Part shown: positions 1 to 8,751 of the stretch, piece after piece
Numbering within the stretch: position 1 is the first letter of the stretch
How the letters are laid out: each line of letters begins with the position of its first letter
Source: UBA1562 sp041653955
Lineage (GTDB): Bacteria > Omnitrophota > Gorgyraeia > Gygaellales > Profunditerraquicolaceae
Reading direction: 5' to 3'
Assembly: GCA_041653955.1 (NCBI GenBank)
Contig: JBAZEH010000014.1
Location: forward strand, 1 to 35,382
Length of the DNA: 35,382 bases
Translations under genes and position numbers: made by a program
The notes under the pieces: model-generated
The model's database searches: none
The model's input: only the letters and a program-made list of their open reading frames with translations
What the model was told of the DNA's origin: nothing

Positions 1-237
1 AGGGCTGTTGCGCGGGCGTTGGCCGGATTGCTGCGCAATGATAATAAAGTAGCAGATGATCTTAAAGCGATGAGCCAGACACACAATACTCATGGACGGC
101 TATCGGCTGATGAATTCAAGAGTGTAAATGAGATCGACTTCCTTACATGCGATATGCCTATGTTACAGTTCAGCGACAAGGAACAGGAAGTGCTTGATGC
201 ACAGATAACTTACGCCTTGACAACAGGCAGTATTTAA
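1..237 (+). CDS. C-terminal fragment of an unidentified protein
   Basis: The frame is open from base 1 to the TAA at 235-237, giving 78 residues with no stop, so this is the 3' end of a gene that begins upstream of the window. A TTG at 19 could serve as a start, but the frame continues upstream of it and there is no ribosome binding site. The peptide is soluble-looking and mixed in charge, with no membrane segment, signal or cysteine motif. I do not recognise the family. The following gap (238-342) holds an A/T-rich palindrome near 259-273 and a 9-base direct repeat AGCCACGGA at 308-316 and 322-330. Confidence 0.5.
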   Translation, partial: RAVARALAGLLRNDNKVADDLKAMSQTHNTHGRLSADEFKSVNEIDFLTCDMPMLQFSDKEQEVLDAQITYALTTGSI

Positions 238-342
238 CTTTTTTATAGCAAAACTATTGTGCAAAAAAGCTTTTTGTGATAGACTGCTATTGATCGGAAA
301 GGGGACAAGCCACGGATAAATAGCCACGGAGAAAGGTAGCGG

Positions 343-669
343 ATGATGGAAGACCGCAGAGTGTTTGCCCGCATAGGCACGAGATTGCCTGTAAGGTTCC
401 TTAATCCTGATAATGGTATTGAAGGCAGGGCAGACACTTTTGATATAAGCGCCAACGGGCTCGGCATGGTGACTGCAGATGAATTGTCCGTAAAAACTCC
501 TTTGGAGATGTGGCTGAATATTCCCGACCGGAGGGATCCCTTGTATACCAGGGGAGAGGTTATCTGGTCCGGTTCTTCAGCTGAGAGCGGAGAGCGCCGC
601 GTGGGCGTACGCCTGGAGAAAGCGGAGCTTATGGGTTTGGCGCGAATATTGTGGCTTAAAAGGCGGTAA
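343..669 (+). CDS. PilZ-domain protein (small, stand-alone)
   Basis: A 108-residue protein that is essentially one PilZ domain, a receptor fold for the second messenger cyclic di-GMP. The two ligand motifs are visible: RxxxR near the N-terminus (RVFAR, residues 6-10) and DxSxxG (DISANG, about residue 34). The rest reads as a six-stranded barrel ending in a short helix. ATG codons at 343 and 346 are both possible; AAAGG lies about 8 bases upstream. No signal or membrane segment, so it should be cytoplasmic. A paralogue of identical length and matching C-terminal pattern (MGLAR versus MGMAR) sits at 29845-30171. The effector partner is not evident from the neighbours, and no diguanylate cyclase is present in the window. 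Confidence 0.85.
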   Translation: MMEDRRVFARIGTRLPVRFLNPDNGIEGRADTFDISANGLGMVTADELSVKTPLEMWLNIPDRRDPLYTRGEVIWSGSSAESGERRVGVRLEKAELMGLARILWLKRR

Positions 670-706
670 GCCTTCCTGTAAGATATTGACCCCTCTTTTA
701 AACTTA

Positions 707-2005
707 ATGAAAAAAGCTTATTTTTTATCTGTATTTATCCTAACCGCCTCCATTTTGGGATGCGCTCCTGCCGATAAAAACAAATCCGCGAATACCTTAA
801 TAGCATGGCACTGGATGACCGATAGGGCACCGGCCTTTCGTGAGCTGGCTAATGAATATGAAGCGCAGACAGGTATCAAGGTAAATTTTGAACTTTACGC
901 GCCTTCAGACGCATATTCCCAGAAAGTGCGCGCCGCTGCACAGGGCAGAAGCCTTCCGGATATCTTCGGCTTACTCGGGGAAAAAAGGGATTTTGCTTCC
1001 TTTATAAAGGCAGGGCATATCCTTGATCTTACTCCTTATATGGATGAAGGAAATGGTTTATGGAGGAAGCGTTTTTTTGCCAAGGCATTATCGGTGAATG
1101 AATTTGCAGACAGCAACAGTTACGGCGTTAAAACCGGTATCTACGGGGCCCCAATAGATATCATGACGATCCAGATGCTTTATAATAAGGGCCTTTTTGA
1201 GGAGTTAGGGCTTAACCCCGATAACCCTCCGCGCAACTTCCAGGAATTGCTGGATATAGGCGGGAAGATAAGAGAAGCTAAAATGCAAGGGCTGGTTTCC
1301 GGATGGGGAGAGGCATGGATGATCGGCGCGCTGGCAAATAATTATGCTTTTAATATTATGGGCGAAGGTAAGGTGCTTGACACCATAAAAGGAGAAGTTC
1401 CTTATACCGACCCTGATTGGATCAGGGTATTGGACCTTTTTAAGGAGATGCAGGAGTCAGGGGTCCTCTCAAGCGGAGTTGTGAATATGGTTAATAAGAC
1501 CGCGGAACAGCTATTCGCAAACGGCAGGGCGGTCTTCGCCTTTAACGGCTCATGGTGCGTCAATGTGTATAAGGCGATGAACCCGGGCCTGGATTATGCC
1601 GTAATGCTTCCGCCGAAGGCCTCGGAGAAATTCCCGATGAGTATCTGGGGGGGCGCGGGTTCTTCATTCGTGGTAAATGCTAAATCAAACAATAAGGAGG
1701 AAGCAGTAAAATTCTTAAAATGGCTTACTGACCGCGGCCAGCAGGCGTATTTAGCGGAAAAGACTTTGAACCCCCCGGCAAATAAATACGCGTTAAGCGA
1801 AATCCCTTCGGTCCTCGCGCAGTTTGCCGATGATATGGAGCATGTCACGCATCCGAATATATGGAGCATATCCGAATCGCCCAAGGTCCTGGAGACCTTT
1901 AATAAGGGGATACAGTCTATAATTATCGGAGAGAAAACCCCCGAGCAGGTAGCGCAGGAGACGCAAAAGGCCAAAGAGAAGGAAATAGCGAAAAGGTCCG
2001 GATGA
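707..2005 (+). CDS. ABC transporter sugar-binding lipoprotein (extracellular solute-binding protein family 1)
   Basis: The periplasmic substrate-binding component of a CUT1-type carbohydrate ABC importer, 432 residues. I choose ATG 707 rather than the in-frame TTG at 686 because it begins a clean lipoprotein signal (MKKAYFLS..., lipobox SILGC with Cys at residue 19). The mature part has the family hallmarks: an early IAWHWMTD strand, a DIFGL region, YNKGLFEELGL, and GGAGSSFVVNAKSNNKEEAVKFLKWL near the end. It overlaps the next permease by ATGA at 2002-2005, so the two are translationally coupled. There is no convincing ribosome binding site before 707. The substrate cannot be read from sequence; neighbouring glycosidase-like genes suggest an oligosaccharide. 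No ABC ATPase is encoded nearby, as is common when a shared MsmX/UgpC-type ATPase serves several importers. Confidence 0.9.
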   Translation: MKKAYFLSVFILTASILGCAPADKNKSANTLIAWHWMTDRAPAFRELANEYEAQTGIKVNFELYAPSDAYSQKVRAAAQGRSLPDIFGLLGEKRDFASFIKAGHILDLTPYMDEGNGLWRKRFFAKALSVNEFADSNSYGVKTGIYGAPIDIMTIQMLYNKGLFEELGLNPDNPPRNFQELLDIGGKIREAKMQGLVSGWGEAWMIGALANNYAFNIMGEGKVLDTIKGEVPYTDPDWIRVLDLFKEMQESGVLSSGVVNMVNKTAEQLFANGRAVFAFNGSWCVNVYKAMNPGLDYAVMLPPKASEKFPMSIWGGAGSSFVVNAKSNNKEEAVKFLKWLTDRGQQAYLAEKTLNPPANKYALSEIPSVLAQFADDMEHVTHPNIWSISESPKVLETFNKGIQSIIIGEKTPEQVAQETQKAKEKEIAKRSG

Positions 2006-2880
2006 GGATAAAAAATACATTAGAAAATTACCTCTTTGTTTCTCCAGCGGCGATAATTTTTATTATATTCTATGTCATCCCTTTTATATGGGTCTTTCAA
2101 TTGGGGCTGTATGAATGGGACGGCATACTCCCTACGAGGAGTTTCGTGGGGCTGGGTAATTTTAAGGAGATATTCTTTGAAGATAAGGTCTGGTGGCAGG
2201 CAATGCGCAATGCCGGCTGGATCACTGTTATCGCCCTGACCTTTCAGAACGCCCTCGCCTTTCTCCTGGCGTGGGCCTGCGACCGCCAGATAAAGGCAAA
2301 GAATTTTTACCGCCTGATCTTTTTTATCCCCCCCGTATTATCGGAAGTGGTGGTGGGCCTGGTCTGGCAGTGGATCTTAGACGGGAATTACGGGTTGTTA
2401 AACCACTGGTTACTGAACGCGAGGTTCGCTTCCCTGGCAAGAAACTGGCTTTCTGACCCGGCGACCGCGCTTAATACTGTCGCTATTGTTCATTCATGGA
2501 AAGGTTTTGGCTGGGGGTTCCTGATATTCCTGGCCGGCCTTCAGACCATACCGCGCGAACTATATGAGGCGGCGCGCGTAGACGGGGCGAACGCCTGGGA
2601 TTCCTTCAGGAGGATAACTATACCGCTGATGATACCGGTTGCGGTATTAGTAAGCATACTTACTATTTTAGGCAGTATGCAGGCTTTTATTCTGATAATC
2701 GCCATGACCGACGGCGGGCCGGCATACCATACGCAGGTGCCGGTGTTAAGGATCCTGGCTTCTATGCGCGGTTCATCGCGCTTCGGTTACGCCTGCGCGC
2801 AGGGGATCAGTTTTGGTTTAATACTGATGGCGGTATCTTTTATCCAATACCGATTCTCCCGCAAGGCGCGTGACACTTAA
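2002..2880 (+). CDS. Carbohydrate ABC transporter permease (MalF/UgpA-like)
   Basis: Inner-membrane permease subunit, 292 residues, with about six hydrophobic helices beginning at residues 12-30. The cytoplasmic EAA loop that docks the ATPase is present (EAARVDGANAWDSFRRITIP, about residues 188-207). The short periplasmic lead after helix 1 (LGLYEWDG...SFVGLGNF) is typical of the MalF/UgpA subunit. It starts inside the last codon of the binding protein (ATGA) and is followed after 5 bases by its partner permease, so the three form one transcription unit. Family assignment is secure; the sugar transported is unknown. Confidence 0.93.
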   Translation: MRIKNTLENYLFVSPAAIIFIIFYVIPFIWVFQLGLYEWDGILPTRSFVGLGNFKEIFFEDKVWWQAMRNAGWITVIALTFQNALAFLLAWACDRQIKAKNFYRLIFFIPPVLSEVVVGLVWQWILDGNYGLLNHWLLNARFASLARNWLSDPATALNTVAIVHSWKGFGWGFLIFLAGLQTIPRELYEAARVDGANAWDSFRRITIPLMIPVAVLVSILTILGSMQAFILIIAMTDGGPAYHTQVPVLRILASMRGSSRFGYACAQGISFGLILMAVSFIQYRFSRKARDT

Positions 2881-2885
2881 AAGAT

Positions 2886-3734
2886 ATGAGAACGATAGCA
2901 TATTATAAATCCAAGAAGATAGCCGTAAACCTGATCATACATATTTTTTTGATCGCCGTTACTATCACCTGCCTTTTTCCTCTATTCTGGATGGTATCAT
3001 CAAGCTTGAAGACCCAGGGGACAATATTCAAGGATATGTCCCTGATCCCTAAGGAATTGCATTTTGAGAATTATGTCCTTGCCTGGAAAGAGGGCGGGTT
3101 CGGCAGGTATTTTCTCAACAGCATACTTTATACTACTTCGGTTGTGGCAGGCATAATTATTATTTCTTCTTTGGCCGCTTACGCGTTTTCACGTTTTAAG
3201 TTTCCCGGGAGGAATATCCTTTTCTTTATGTTTATAGCGGCGATGATGATACCCATCCCCGGAAGCTTTGTCCCCTTATACGTCCTCTTAAATAAGTTGC
3301 ACTTAAGGAATACCGCCTTAGGATATATCCTGTGTATGGTGAATGTGGGTTTATCCACGAGCATATTCCTTTTAAAGACTTTTTTTGATAAACTCCCGCG
3401 CGAGTTGGAAGACGCGGCCAGGATAGACGGCTGTTCTAAGATCGGCATCTGGTGGCATGTGGCATTACCTTTAGCAAAGCCGGTATTGGCAGTAGTCGTG
3501 GTATTTAACGCGCTCAATGTCTGGAACGAATATGTGCTGGCCCTGATAATATTTGACAATAAAAACCTGATGCCCCTTCAGCGGGCGTTGGTAATGTTCC
3601 AGGGGGAGTTCCTGACTAATTATCCGCTTTTGATGGCCGGGCTGACCATAACGGCCCTGCCTATAATCATAATCTACTTTATGATGCAAAAGTATATTGT
3701 CAAGGGCGTAACCAGCGGAGCGCTATTTGGATGA
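2886..3734 (+). CDS. Carbohydrate ABC transporter permease (MalG/UgpE-like)
   Basis: Second permease subunit, 282 residues, six predicted membrane helices. The N-terminal signature (CLFPLFWMVSSSLK) and the EAA loop (EDAARIDGCSKIGIWWHVALP, about residues 176-196) are those of the MalG/UgpE group. It pairs with the permease immediately upstream to form the transmembrane channel fed by the binding lipoprotein at 707-2005. An 18-base gap with GAGAGGAG leads to the symporter gene. Nothing looks truncated. Confidence 0.93.
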   Translation: MRTIAYYKSKKIAVNLIIHIFLIAVTITCLFPLFWMVSSSLKTQGTIFKDMSLIPKELHFENYVLAWKEGGFGRYFLNSILYTTSVVAGIIIISSLAAYAFSRFKFPGRNILFFMFIAAMMIPIPGSFVPLYVLLNKLHLRNTALGYILCMVNVGLSTSIFLLKTFFDKLPRELEDAARIDGCSKIGIWWHVALPLAKPVLAVVVVFNALNVWNEYVLALIIFDNKNLMPLQRALVMFQGEFLTNYPLLMAGLTITALPIIIIYFMMQKYIVKGVTSGALFG

Positions 3735-3752
3735 GAGGAGAAAAATTAACTA

Positions 3753-5249
3753 ATGGGAGAATCAACCGTTAAGCCGAAACACCATATAACAGCCCCTGAA
3801 GACCGTATACCTGTTTTTGAGAAAGCCATATACAGCATAGGAGGGCTGGTTAATAGTATCCAGTCCGCTGCTATCGGGGCGATGGTCATTGTTTTAAATA
3901 TCGGATTAGGCGTGAACCCAGCTTTAGTGGGCCTGGTGGGGGCCATCCCCCGCATTATGGACGCGATATCAGACCCTCTTACCGGTTACATTTCAGATAA
4001 TATCCGCACCCGTTGGGGCCGCCGCAGGCCTATTATATTCTTTGGAGCTATACTAGGGGGGATCTTTTATGCGTTGATGTTCCAATTATATAAAGGGCAC
4101 AGTGAAAGTTTCTATTTCTGGTATTTCGCGGCGTTCCAGAGTATCTATTTCCTCGGGTTTACCTGTTTTTCCATACCCTGGATCGCGTTAGGGTATGAAA
4201 TGACACCCGATTATCATGAGCGCACGCGCCTGCAGGCGGCCAGCAATTTTATAGGACAATTCGCGTGGGTGATCGCTCCCTGGTTCTTCAAGATCATGGA
4301 CAATAAGAGCATGTTCGCCGATATCGTCCATGGAGCGAGGGCCCTCTCAATAGTCCTGGGCGCCTTTATCATAGTCGGCGGCATACTCCCGGCAATTTTT
4401 ATAAAAGAGCGTTTCGCCGATATCCCAAGGCCTAAAAGAGGGGTGGGGCCGTGGAATATTACAAAAGATTTCTTCCGCGGTTTCGCGGTTGCTTTCAAAT
4501 GCCGCCCGTTTGTGAAACTTTGCGCGGCAACATTTCTGATCTTTAACGGCTTTATGCTTGCCTCCGCCTTTTCGGCATATGTTATTTTCTTTTATGTTTA
4601 TGGCGGCGATTATTCAAAAGGCGGCACATTGCTTGGCTGGTTCGGTTCAATTACTTCCATTTGCACTTTTTGCGTCATTTTCTTAGCCACATGGCTCTCT
4701 ACCAAGATCGGCAAGCGCAACACCTTCCTGATCACCGTTTCCATTTCAATCATCGGTTACGCCTTAAAGTGGGTAGGTTATAACCCCGATCATCCGTATT
4801 TGCTGCTGATTTCCGCTCCTTTTATCGCCTTCGGCCTGGGCTCCCTTTTTACATTGGTCAGCTCTATGGTAGCGGATGTCTGCGATTTTGACGAACTTCT
4901 GACCGGCACGCGCAGGGAAGGGATGTTCGGCGCTATTTACTGGTGGATGGTGAAACTGGGGTTAGCTATTTCATCGCTTCTCTCCGGGATCCTCCTGAAT
5001 GTAACCGGGTTCAATATAGCATTAGGCGCAGACCAGACGCCCCAGGCTTTATTGTATATGCGGTTTTGCGATATAGGTATCCCTATAGTGACCTCTTTAG
5101 CCGCCATTTTTATTATTATGACTTTTGATATTTCGGAGGCCAAGGCGTGCGAAATTCGCGTGCAGGTGGAGAAGAGAAGAGGGGAAAGGCGAAGCGAAGA
5201 AAAACGGGTAGAAGAAGAAAGGCGAAGAGGGGAAAGGCGAAGCGAATGA
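3753..5249 (+). CDS. GPH-type sugar:cation symporter (MFS superfamily)
   Basis: A 498-residue, roughly 12-helix secondary transporter. The diagnostic loop between helices 2 and 3 (DAISDPLTGYISDNIRTRWG followed by RRRP, about residues 70-92) is that of the glycoside-pentoside-hexuronide:cation symporter family; VADVCDFDELLTGTRREGMF near residues 370-390 is also typical. It likely imports a mono- or disaccharide, or exports one, alongside the ABC importer just upstream. The last about 30 codons are odd: after the final helix the protein runs into a Lys/Arg/Glu-only tail encoded by a purine-rich direct repeat (5176-5246). The stop overlaps the next start (ATGA, 5246-5249). Confidence 0.88.
   Translation: MGESTVKPKHHITAPEDRIPVFEKAIYSIGGLVNSIQSAAIGAMVIVLNIGLGVNPALVGLVGAIPRIMDAISDPLTGYISDNIRTRWGRRRPIIFFGAILGGIFYALMFQLYKGHSESFYFWYFAAFQSIYFLGFTCFSIPWIALGYEMTPDYHERTRLQAASNFIGQFAWVIAPWFFKIMDNKSMFADIVHGARALSIVLGAFIIVGGILPAIFIKERFADIPRPKRGVGPWNITKDFFRGFAVAFKCRPFVKLCAATFLIFNGFMLASAFSAYVIFFYVYGGDYSKGGTLLGWFGSITSICTFCVIFLATWLSTKIGKRNTFLITVSISIIGYALKWVGYNPDHPYLLLISAPFIAFGLGSLFTLVSSMVADVCDFDELLTGTRREGMFGAIYWWMVKLGLAISSLLSGILLNVTGFNIALGADQTPQALLYMRFCDIGIPIVTSLAAIFIIMTFDISEAKACEIRVQVEKRRGERRSEEKRVEEERRRGERRSE
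5176..5246 (+). repeat. 23-bp purine-rich direct repeat inside the symporter tail
   Basis: A 23-base sequence containing GGGGAAAGGCGAAGCGAA occurs at 5176-5198 and again, identical, at 5224-5246, a 48-base (16-codon) period. It is built of GAAG/GCGAAGCGAA units and encodes GERRSE-type repeats at the C-terminus of the symporter. The same core word GAAGCGAAGCGA appears at about 11013 and at 35018-35029, which suggests a small dispersed repeat family rather than simple slippage, although slippage cannot be excluded. Confidence 0.75.
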
Positions 5250-7549
5250 AACGCAAGAAATTAACAAATTTATTTTTAATCTTTGCTTTTGTGCCCTGTT
5301 TGCTGGCGTCAGTTTCCTGCTGTTTGTATGCCGAAGAAGGCGGCATTACTTCGGCGGAACTCATAGATAAGGCATGGGAGGCGCACGGAAAAAGAGACAC
5401 CGAGAATACTTTTAAATACACCCAGGAGGTCATAGACCTGTATAAAGATGAGGCAGACAGGCTCCAGGCTTCTTTAGCGGGGCTCCCGAAGAATAAAGAT
5501 GAGATCGAGCGGGCAGCGGTTTTAAATAATGTAGCCACAGCTTATTTTATCCAGGCAGAGAGTTTAATGCGGCAGGAGAAGGCGCAGGAGGCAAAAAAGA
5601 TCTTCCAGTTGATCATAGAAAAATACCCTTATGCCCAGGCATGGGACCAGCGCGGGTGGTATTGGCAGCTGGCGGAAGCAGCCGGACAGAGTATCAAGAA
5701 GATAGATATCGGTTCTATAGAGGTAGAGCAGAAGAAACAGGTGAGCCAGATGCCCACAAGTATAGTTTTATATGACCCGGGCAAAGAGGACTTCGTAAAT
5801 TACGAAAAATACGGGGAATTTAAAAACCGCGGGACCCAGGATTACGTTTATATAGTAAAAGACCAGGAGGGGTTGGCCGCGGCAGTAGGGGAAGGGGTAT
5901 ACCCTAATACTACTTCGGTAAGGTGGGATCCGCAGTTTAAGAAGGCAAGAGAAGAAAAGCGCCTTGCCGGAAGCCCCTGGGATTTTATGCATTCGCCTGA
6001 CCTGGAGGCGGCATTTCTGAAATGGGCGACTGCAACAGAGCCGCAGGGGATAAAATTATTCTACACCGGGCTTATCCTTGAGAAAGCGGGTTTGATAAAA
6101 CACGCGATTAAATGTTATTACGCTATCGTCGTGCATTTTCCCGCAAGCTATGGATGGACATATTGGCATACGCCCTGGTATGTGGCACAGGCCGCGATAT
6201 CCAAGATAAATTTCCTTTTAAAGGAGAACCCGGAGCTTGGTTATAAGCTGGAGGGCGCGAATATCAGGGTGATCAACGGTTTTGACCATGACCTTGCTAA
6301 CGATATCGTAATCACCGATCCCGGCAGGTTTGTGAAGGCCAGGCTTTTAGAGAAACTGAAGCCCCAGGCCTCCAAAGAGGCGCGGAACATAAAAAGGCAG
6401 CTCGGCAAGGGAAAGGTACACCTGGTGCAGTATGAAAACGGCGACTGGCAGCTGATAGTGGGCGGCAAGCCTTATGTGATCAAGGGGATCACTTATTCAC
6501 CCACAAAGGTAGGGCAATCCCCCGATGAGGGGACGCAGACCAACTGGATGTACGACGATTTTAACGAGAACGGGAAGATAGACGGGCCGTATGACGCTTT
6601 TGTGGATAAGAACCGTAATAATATCCAGGATTATGACGAGCCGAACATAGGCGATTTTCAGATGATGAAAGATATGGGCGTTAATGCCATCAGATGGTAT
6701 CAACAGCCATTCAAGGCGAACAAGAAATTGCTGCGCGAACTTTACGATAATTACGGCATACGGGTTATCATGGGTGATTTTCTGGGTAAATACGCGCTGG
6801 GTTCAGGCGCCCCCTGGTATCCGGGCACAGATTATAATAACGAAGAGCATAAGAAGAATATGCTTGATTCTGTTACCAGGATGGTATTGGAGTTTAAAGA
6901 TGAGCCGTATATATTGTTCTGGCTGCTGGGGAATGAGAATGTTTATGGTTTTGCCTGCAACGCGGACAAGGAGCCGGACGCCTTTTTTAAATTCGCCAAT
7001 GAAGTAGCCAAACAGGTCAAGGCCCTGGATCCAGAACATCCCGTAGCTGTATGCAGCGGAGACACGCTCTTCCTGGATAAGTTCGGCAAGAACTGCCCGG
7101 ATATAGATATATTCGGCACCAACGCCTACCGCGGGGATTACGGTTTCGGCAGTATATGGCAGGATGTGAAGAACGAATCGGATAAAGCGGCTTTTATCAC
7201 GGAGTATGGATGCCCGGCGCATGCCGGCGGGATCTCCACGGAAGAGGGGGAGGAGAAACAGGCAAGCTACCACCGGGGGGCCTGGGAGGATATAGAGGGT
7301 AATATGGCGTTTGGCAGGGGCGCGGGTAACGCCATAGGAGGCATTATTTTCGAGTGGCTGGATGAATGGTGGAAGGCATACGAACCTTCACTGCACGATA
7401 CCAAGGGCTTATTCACGGGGCCATTCCCCGACGGATATATGCACGAGGAGTGGTTAGGGGTTGCCGGGCAGGGTGACGGCAAATTGAGCCCCTTTTTAAG
7501 GCAGCTGCGCAGCTCCTATTATACATATAAAAAAATGTGGAAAAAGTGA
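5246..7549 (+). CDS. Exported TPR-like + glycoside hydrolase clan GH-A (GH2-like TIM barrel) protein
   Basis: A 767-residue secreted enzyme candidate. I place the start at ATG 5246, which overlaps the symporter stop and gives a normal signal peptide (MKRKKLTNLFLIF..., cleavage near ASVSCCLYA); a longer frame upstream is only repeat sequence. Residues about 30-180 look helical and TPR-like. The C-terminal half is a GH2-type barrel: acid/base candidate Glu564 in LLGNEN and nucleophile candidate Glu653 in ITEYG, 89 residues apart, as in clan GH-A. Between them and the N-terminal part, residues 438-446 and 454-462 form two calcium-loop-like motifs (DxNxNGxxD and DxNxNNxxD). Reaction and substrate are unknown; a beta-glycosidase or transglycosylase acting on an oligosaccharide imported by the upstream transporters is my inference. 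Confidence 0.75.
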   Translation: MKRKKLTNLFLIFAFVPCLLASVSCCLYAEEGGITSAELIDKAWEAHGKRDTENTFKYTQEVIDLYKDEADRLQASLAGLPKNKDEIERAAVLNNVATAYFIQAESLMRQEKAQEAKKIFQLIIEKYPYAQAWDQRGWYWQLAEAAGQSIKKIDIGSIEVEQKKQVSQMPTSIVLYDPGKEDFVNYEKYGEFKNRGTQDYVYIVKDQEGLAAAVGEGVYPNTTSVRWDPQFKKAREEKRLAGSPWDFMHSPDLEAAFLKWATATEPQGIKLFYTGLILEKAGLIKHAIKCYYAIVVHFPASYGWTYWHTPWYVAQAAISKINFLLKENPELGYKLEGANIRVINGFDHDLANDIVITDPGRFVKARLLEKLKPQASKEARNIKRQLGKGKVHLVQYENGDWQLIVGGKPYVIKGITYSPTKVGQSPDEGTQTNWMYDDFNENGKIDGPYDAFVDKNRNNIQDYDEPNIGDFQMMKDMGVNAIRWYQQPFKANKKLLRELYDNYGIRVIMGDFLGKYALGSGAPWYPGTDYNNEEHKKNMLDSVTRMVLEFKDEPYILFWLLGNENVYGFACNADKEPDAFFKFANEVAKQVKALDPEHPVAVCSGDTLFLDKFGKNCPDIDIFGTNAYRGDYGFGSIWQDVKNESDKAAFITEYGCPAHAGGISTEEGEEKQASYHRGAWEDIEGNMAFGRGAGNAIGGIIFEWLDEWWKAYEPSLHDTKGLFTGPFPDGYMHEEWLGVAGQGDGKLSPFLRQLRSSYYTYKKMWKK

Positions 7550-7566
7550 TAAAAAAAGGTTATAAT
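7538..7566 (+). promoter_or_regulatory. Possible sigma70-type promoter for the tandem-module gene
   Basis: TGGAAA at 7538-7543 and a perfect TATAAT at 7561-7566 are 17 bases apart, just after the glycosidase stop codon. The predicted start near 7573 would give a leader of about 23 bases carrying GGAGGT at 7583-7588 before ATG 7596. The -35 element is weak, so this is a moderate call. Confidence 0.45.
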
Positions 7567-7595
7567 TAAGAGTAGAAAAAACGGAGGTGCAAGAG

Positions 7596-8747
7596 ATGAA
7601 AAAGTTATTAACAGCTTTAGCAATATTGGTTTTAGCCCTGCCAATCTGTGCCTGGTCCCAGGAAGAGGGCGCAGCCAAACCCAAGGAATTCGTGGTTTAT
7701 ACGGATAAGAATGCCCGTGATAACCATTATATACCAGCGGGCTGGATGGGTGATTACGGGGACGTGAAATTAAATGACCAGTCAGCGGATAACCCTTATT
7801 CGGGCACTACCTGTATACAGTTCGTTTACACTGCCAAAAAGACGCAGGGTAACGGCTGGGCAGGTATTTACTGGCAGAACCCCGCGAATAATTGGGGCTC
7901 AAAGAAGGATGGTTTTGATCTGACCGGTATGAGCAAGCTTACCTTTTGGGCGCGCGGCGCAAAGGGCGGCGAGATAATCCAGAAGTTCATGGTAGGAGGG
8001 ATCAAGGGCCTTTATCCTGATTCTTTGAGCGTTGAAATGGGCCCTGTTGAGCTCACCGATACCTGGAAACAATATACCATTAATCTTGCCGGCAAGGATC
8101 TAAGTTATATAAACGGCGCTTTAGGCTGGACGATCAGCGCGGATTCCTGCCCGGAGGGAGCGACATTCTATCTTGATGACATAAAGTTTGAAGCAGACCC
8201 GGATATGAAACCCGAGGGCAAGAAACAGGAGAGTATGCCTTTCTATATTTTTGCGGACAGGGGTTCGGTCAGCAACCATTTTATCCCTTCCGGGTGGCTG
8301 GGGGATTATGGCGATATCAGGTTTGACGGTTCATCAAAGGAGGACCCTTATTTAGGAGGCACCTGTATTAAGGTAACCTACTCCGGCCAGGCGAGCCAGG
8401 GCGCGCGCTGGGCAGGGATATACTGGCAGCATCCGGCGAATAACTGGGGTTCAGTTGATGCGGGTTATGACCTCTCACGCGCTAATAAGGTCACTTTCTG
8501 GGCGCGCGGCGCCAAGGGCGGAGAGAGGATAGAAGAGTTTAAAGTGGGCGGTATTATGGGAGAATATTCCGATTCTGATACCGCTGGTATCGGGCCGGTC
8601 ATACTGAATAAGGAATGGACCCAGTATACTATTGATCTAAAAGGGAAGGATATGTCTTATATTATCGGCGGTTTCTGCTGGGCGTCGAATATAGACGTTA
8701 ATCCCGAAGGAGCTGTATTTTATCTGGATGAGATAAAATACGAATAA
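7596..8747 (+). CDS. Secreted protein of two tandem beta-sandwich-like (carbohydrate-binding-type) modules
   Basis: A 383-residue exported protein. ATG 7596 is preferred over the in-frame GTG at 7587 because GGAGGT (7583-7588) lies 7 bases before it and the signal peptide MKKLLTALAILVLALPICAWS follows directly. The mature protein is one module repeated: about residues 28-200 and 210-383. Each copy carries WAGIYWQ-PANNWGS, LTFWARGAKGGE, a KQYTI/TQYTID strand and a final FYLDDIKFE/FYLDEIKYE strand. Internal identity is high, so the duplication is fairly recent. The FWARG...YLDDI layout resembles galactose-binding-like beta-sandwich modules, and its position between two glycosidase-like genes supports a glycan-binding role, but I see no catalytic residues and cannot name a CBM family. 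Confidence 0.7.
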   Translation: MKKLLTALAILVLALPICAWSQEEGAAKPKEFVVYTDKNARDNHYIPAGWMGDYGDVKLNDQSADNPYSGTTCIQFVYTAKKTQGNGWAGIYWQNPANNWGSKKDGFDLTGMSKLTFWARGAKGGEIIQKFMVGGIKGLYPDSLSVEMGPVELTDTWKQYTINLAGKDLSYINGALGWTISADSCPEGATFYLDDIKFEADPDMKPEGKKQESMPFYIFADRGSVSNHFIPSGWLGDYGDIRFDGSSKEDPYLGGTCIKVTYSGQASQGARWAGIYWQHPANNWGSVDAGYDLSRANKVTFWARGAKGGERIEEFKVGGIMGEYSDSDTAGIGPVILNKEWTQYTIDLKGKDMSYIIGGFCWASNIDVNPEGAVFYLDEIKYE

Positions 8748-8751
8748 AACC

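Noticed and set aside
252..280. Terminator for the first partial gene around the AAAAAGCTTTTT palindrome
   Set aside because: The palindrome is A/T only and the flanking pairing depends on wobbles; too weak to call.
686..706. TTG start at 686 for the sugar-binding lipoprotein
   Set aside because: It would add seven residues before an otherwise ideal lipoprotein signal; ATG 707 fits better.
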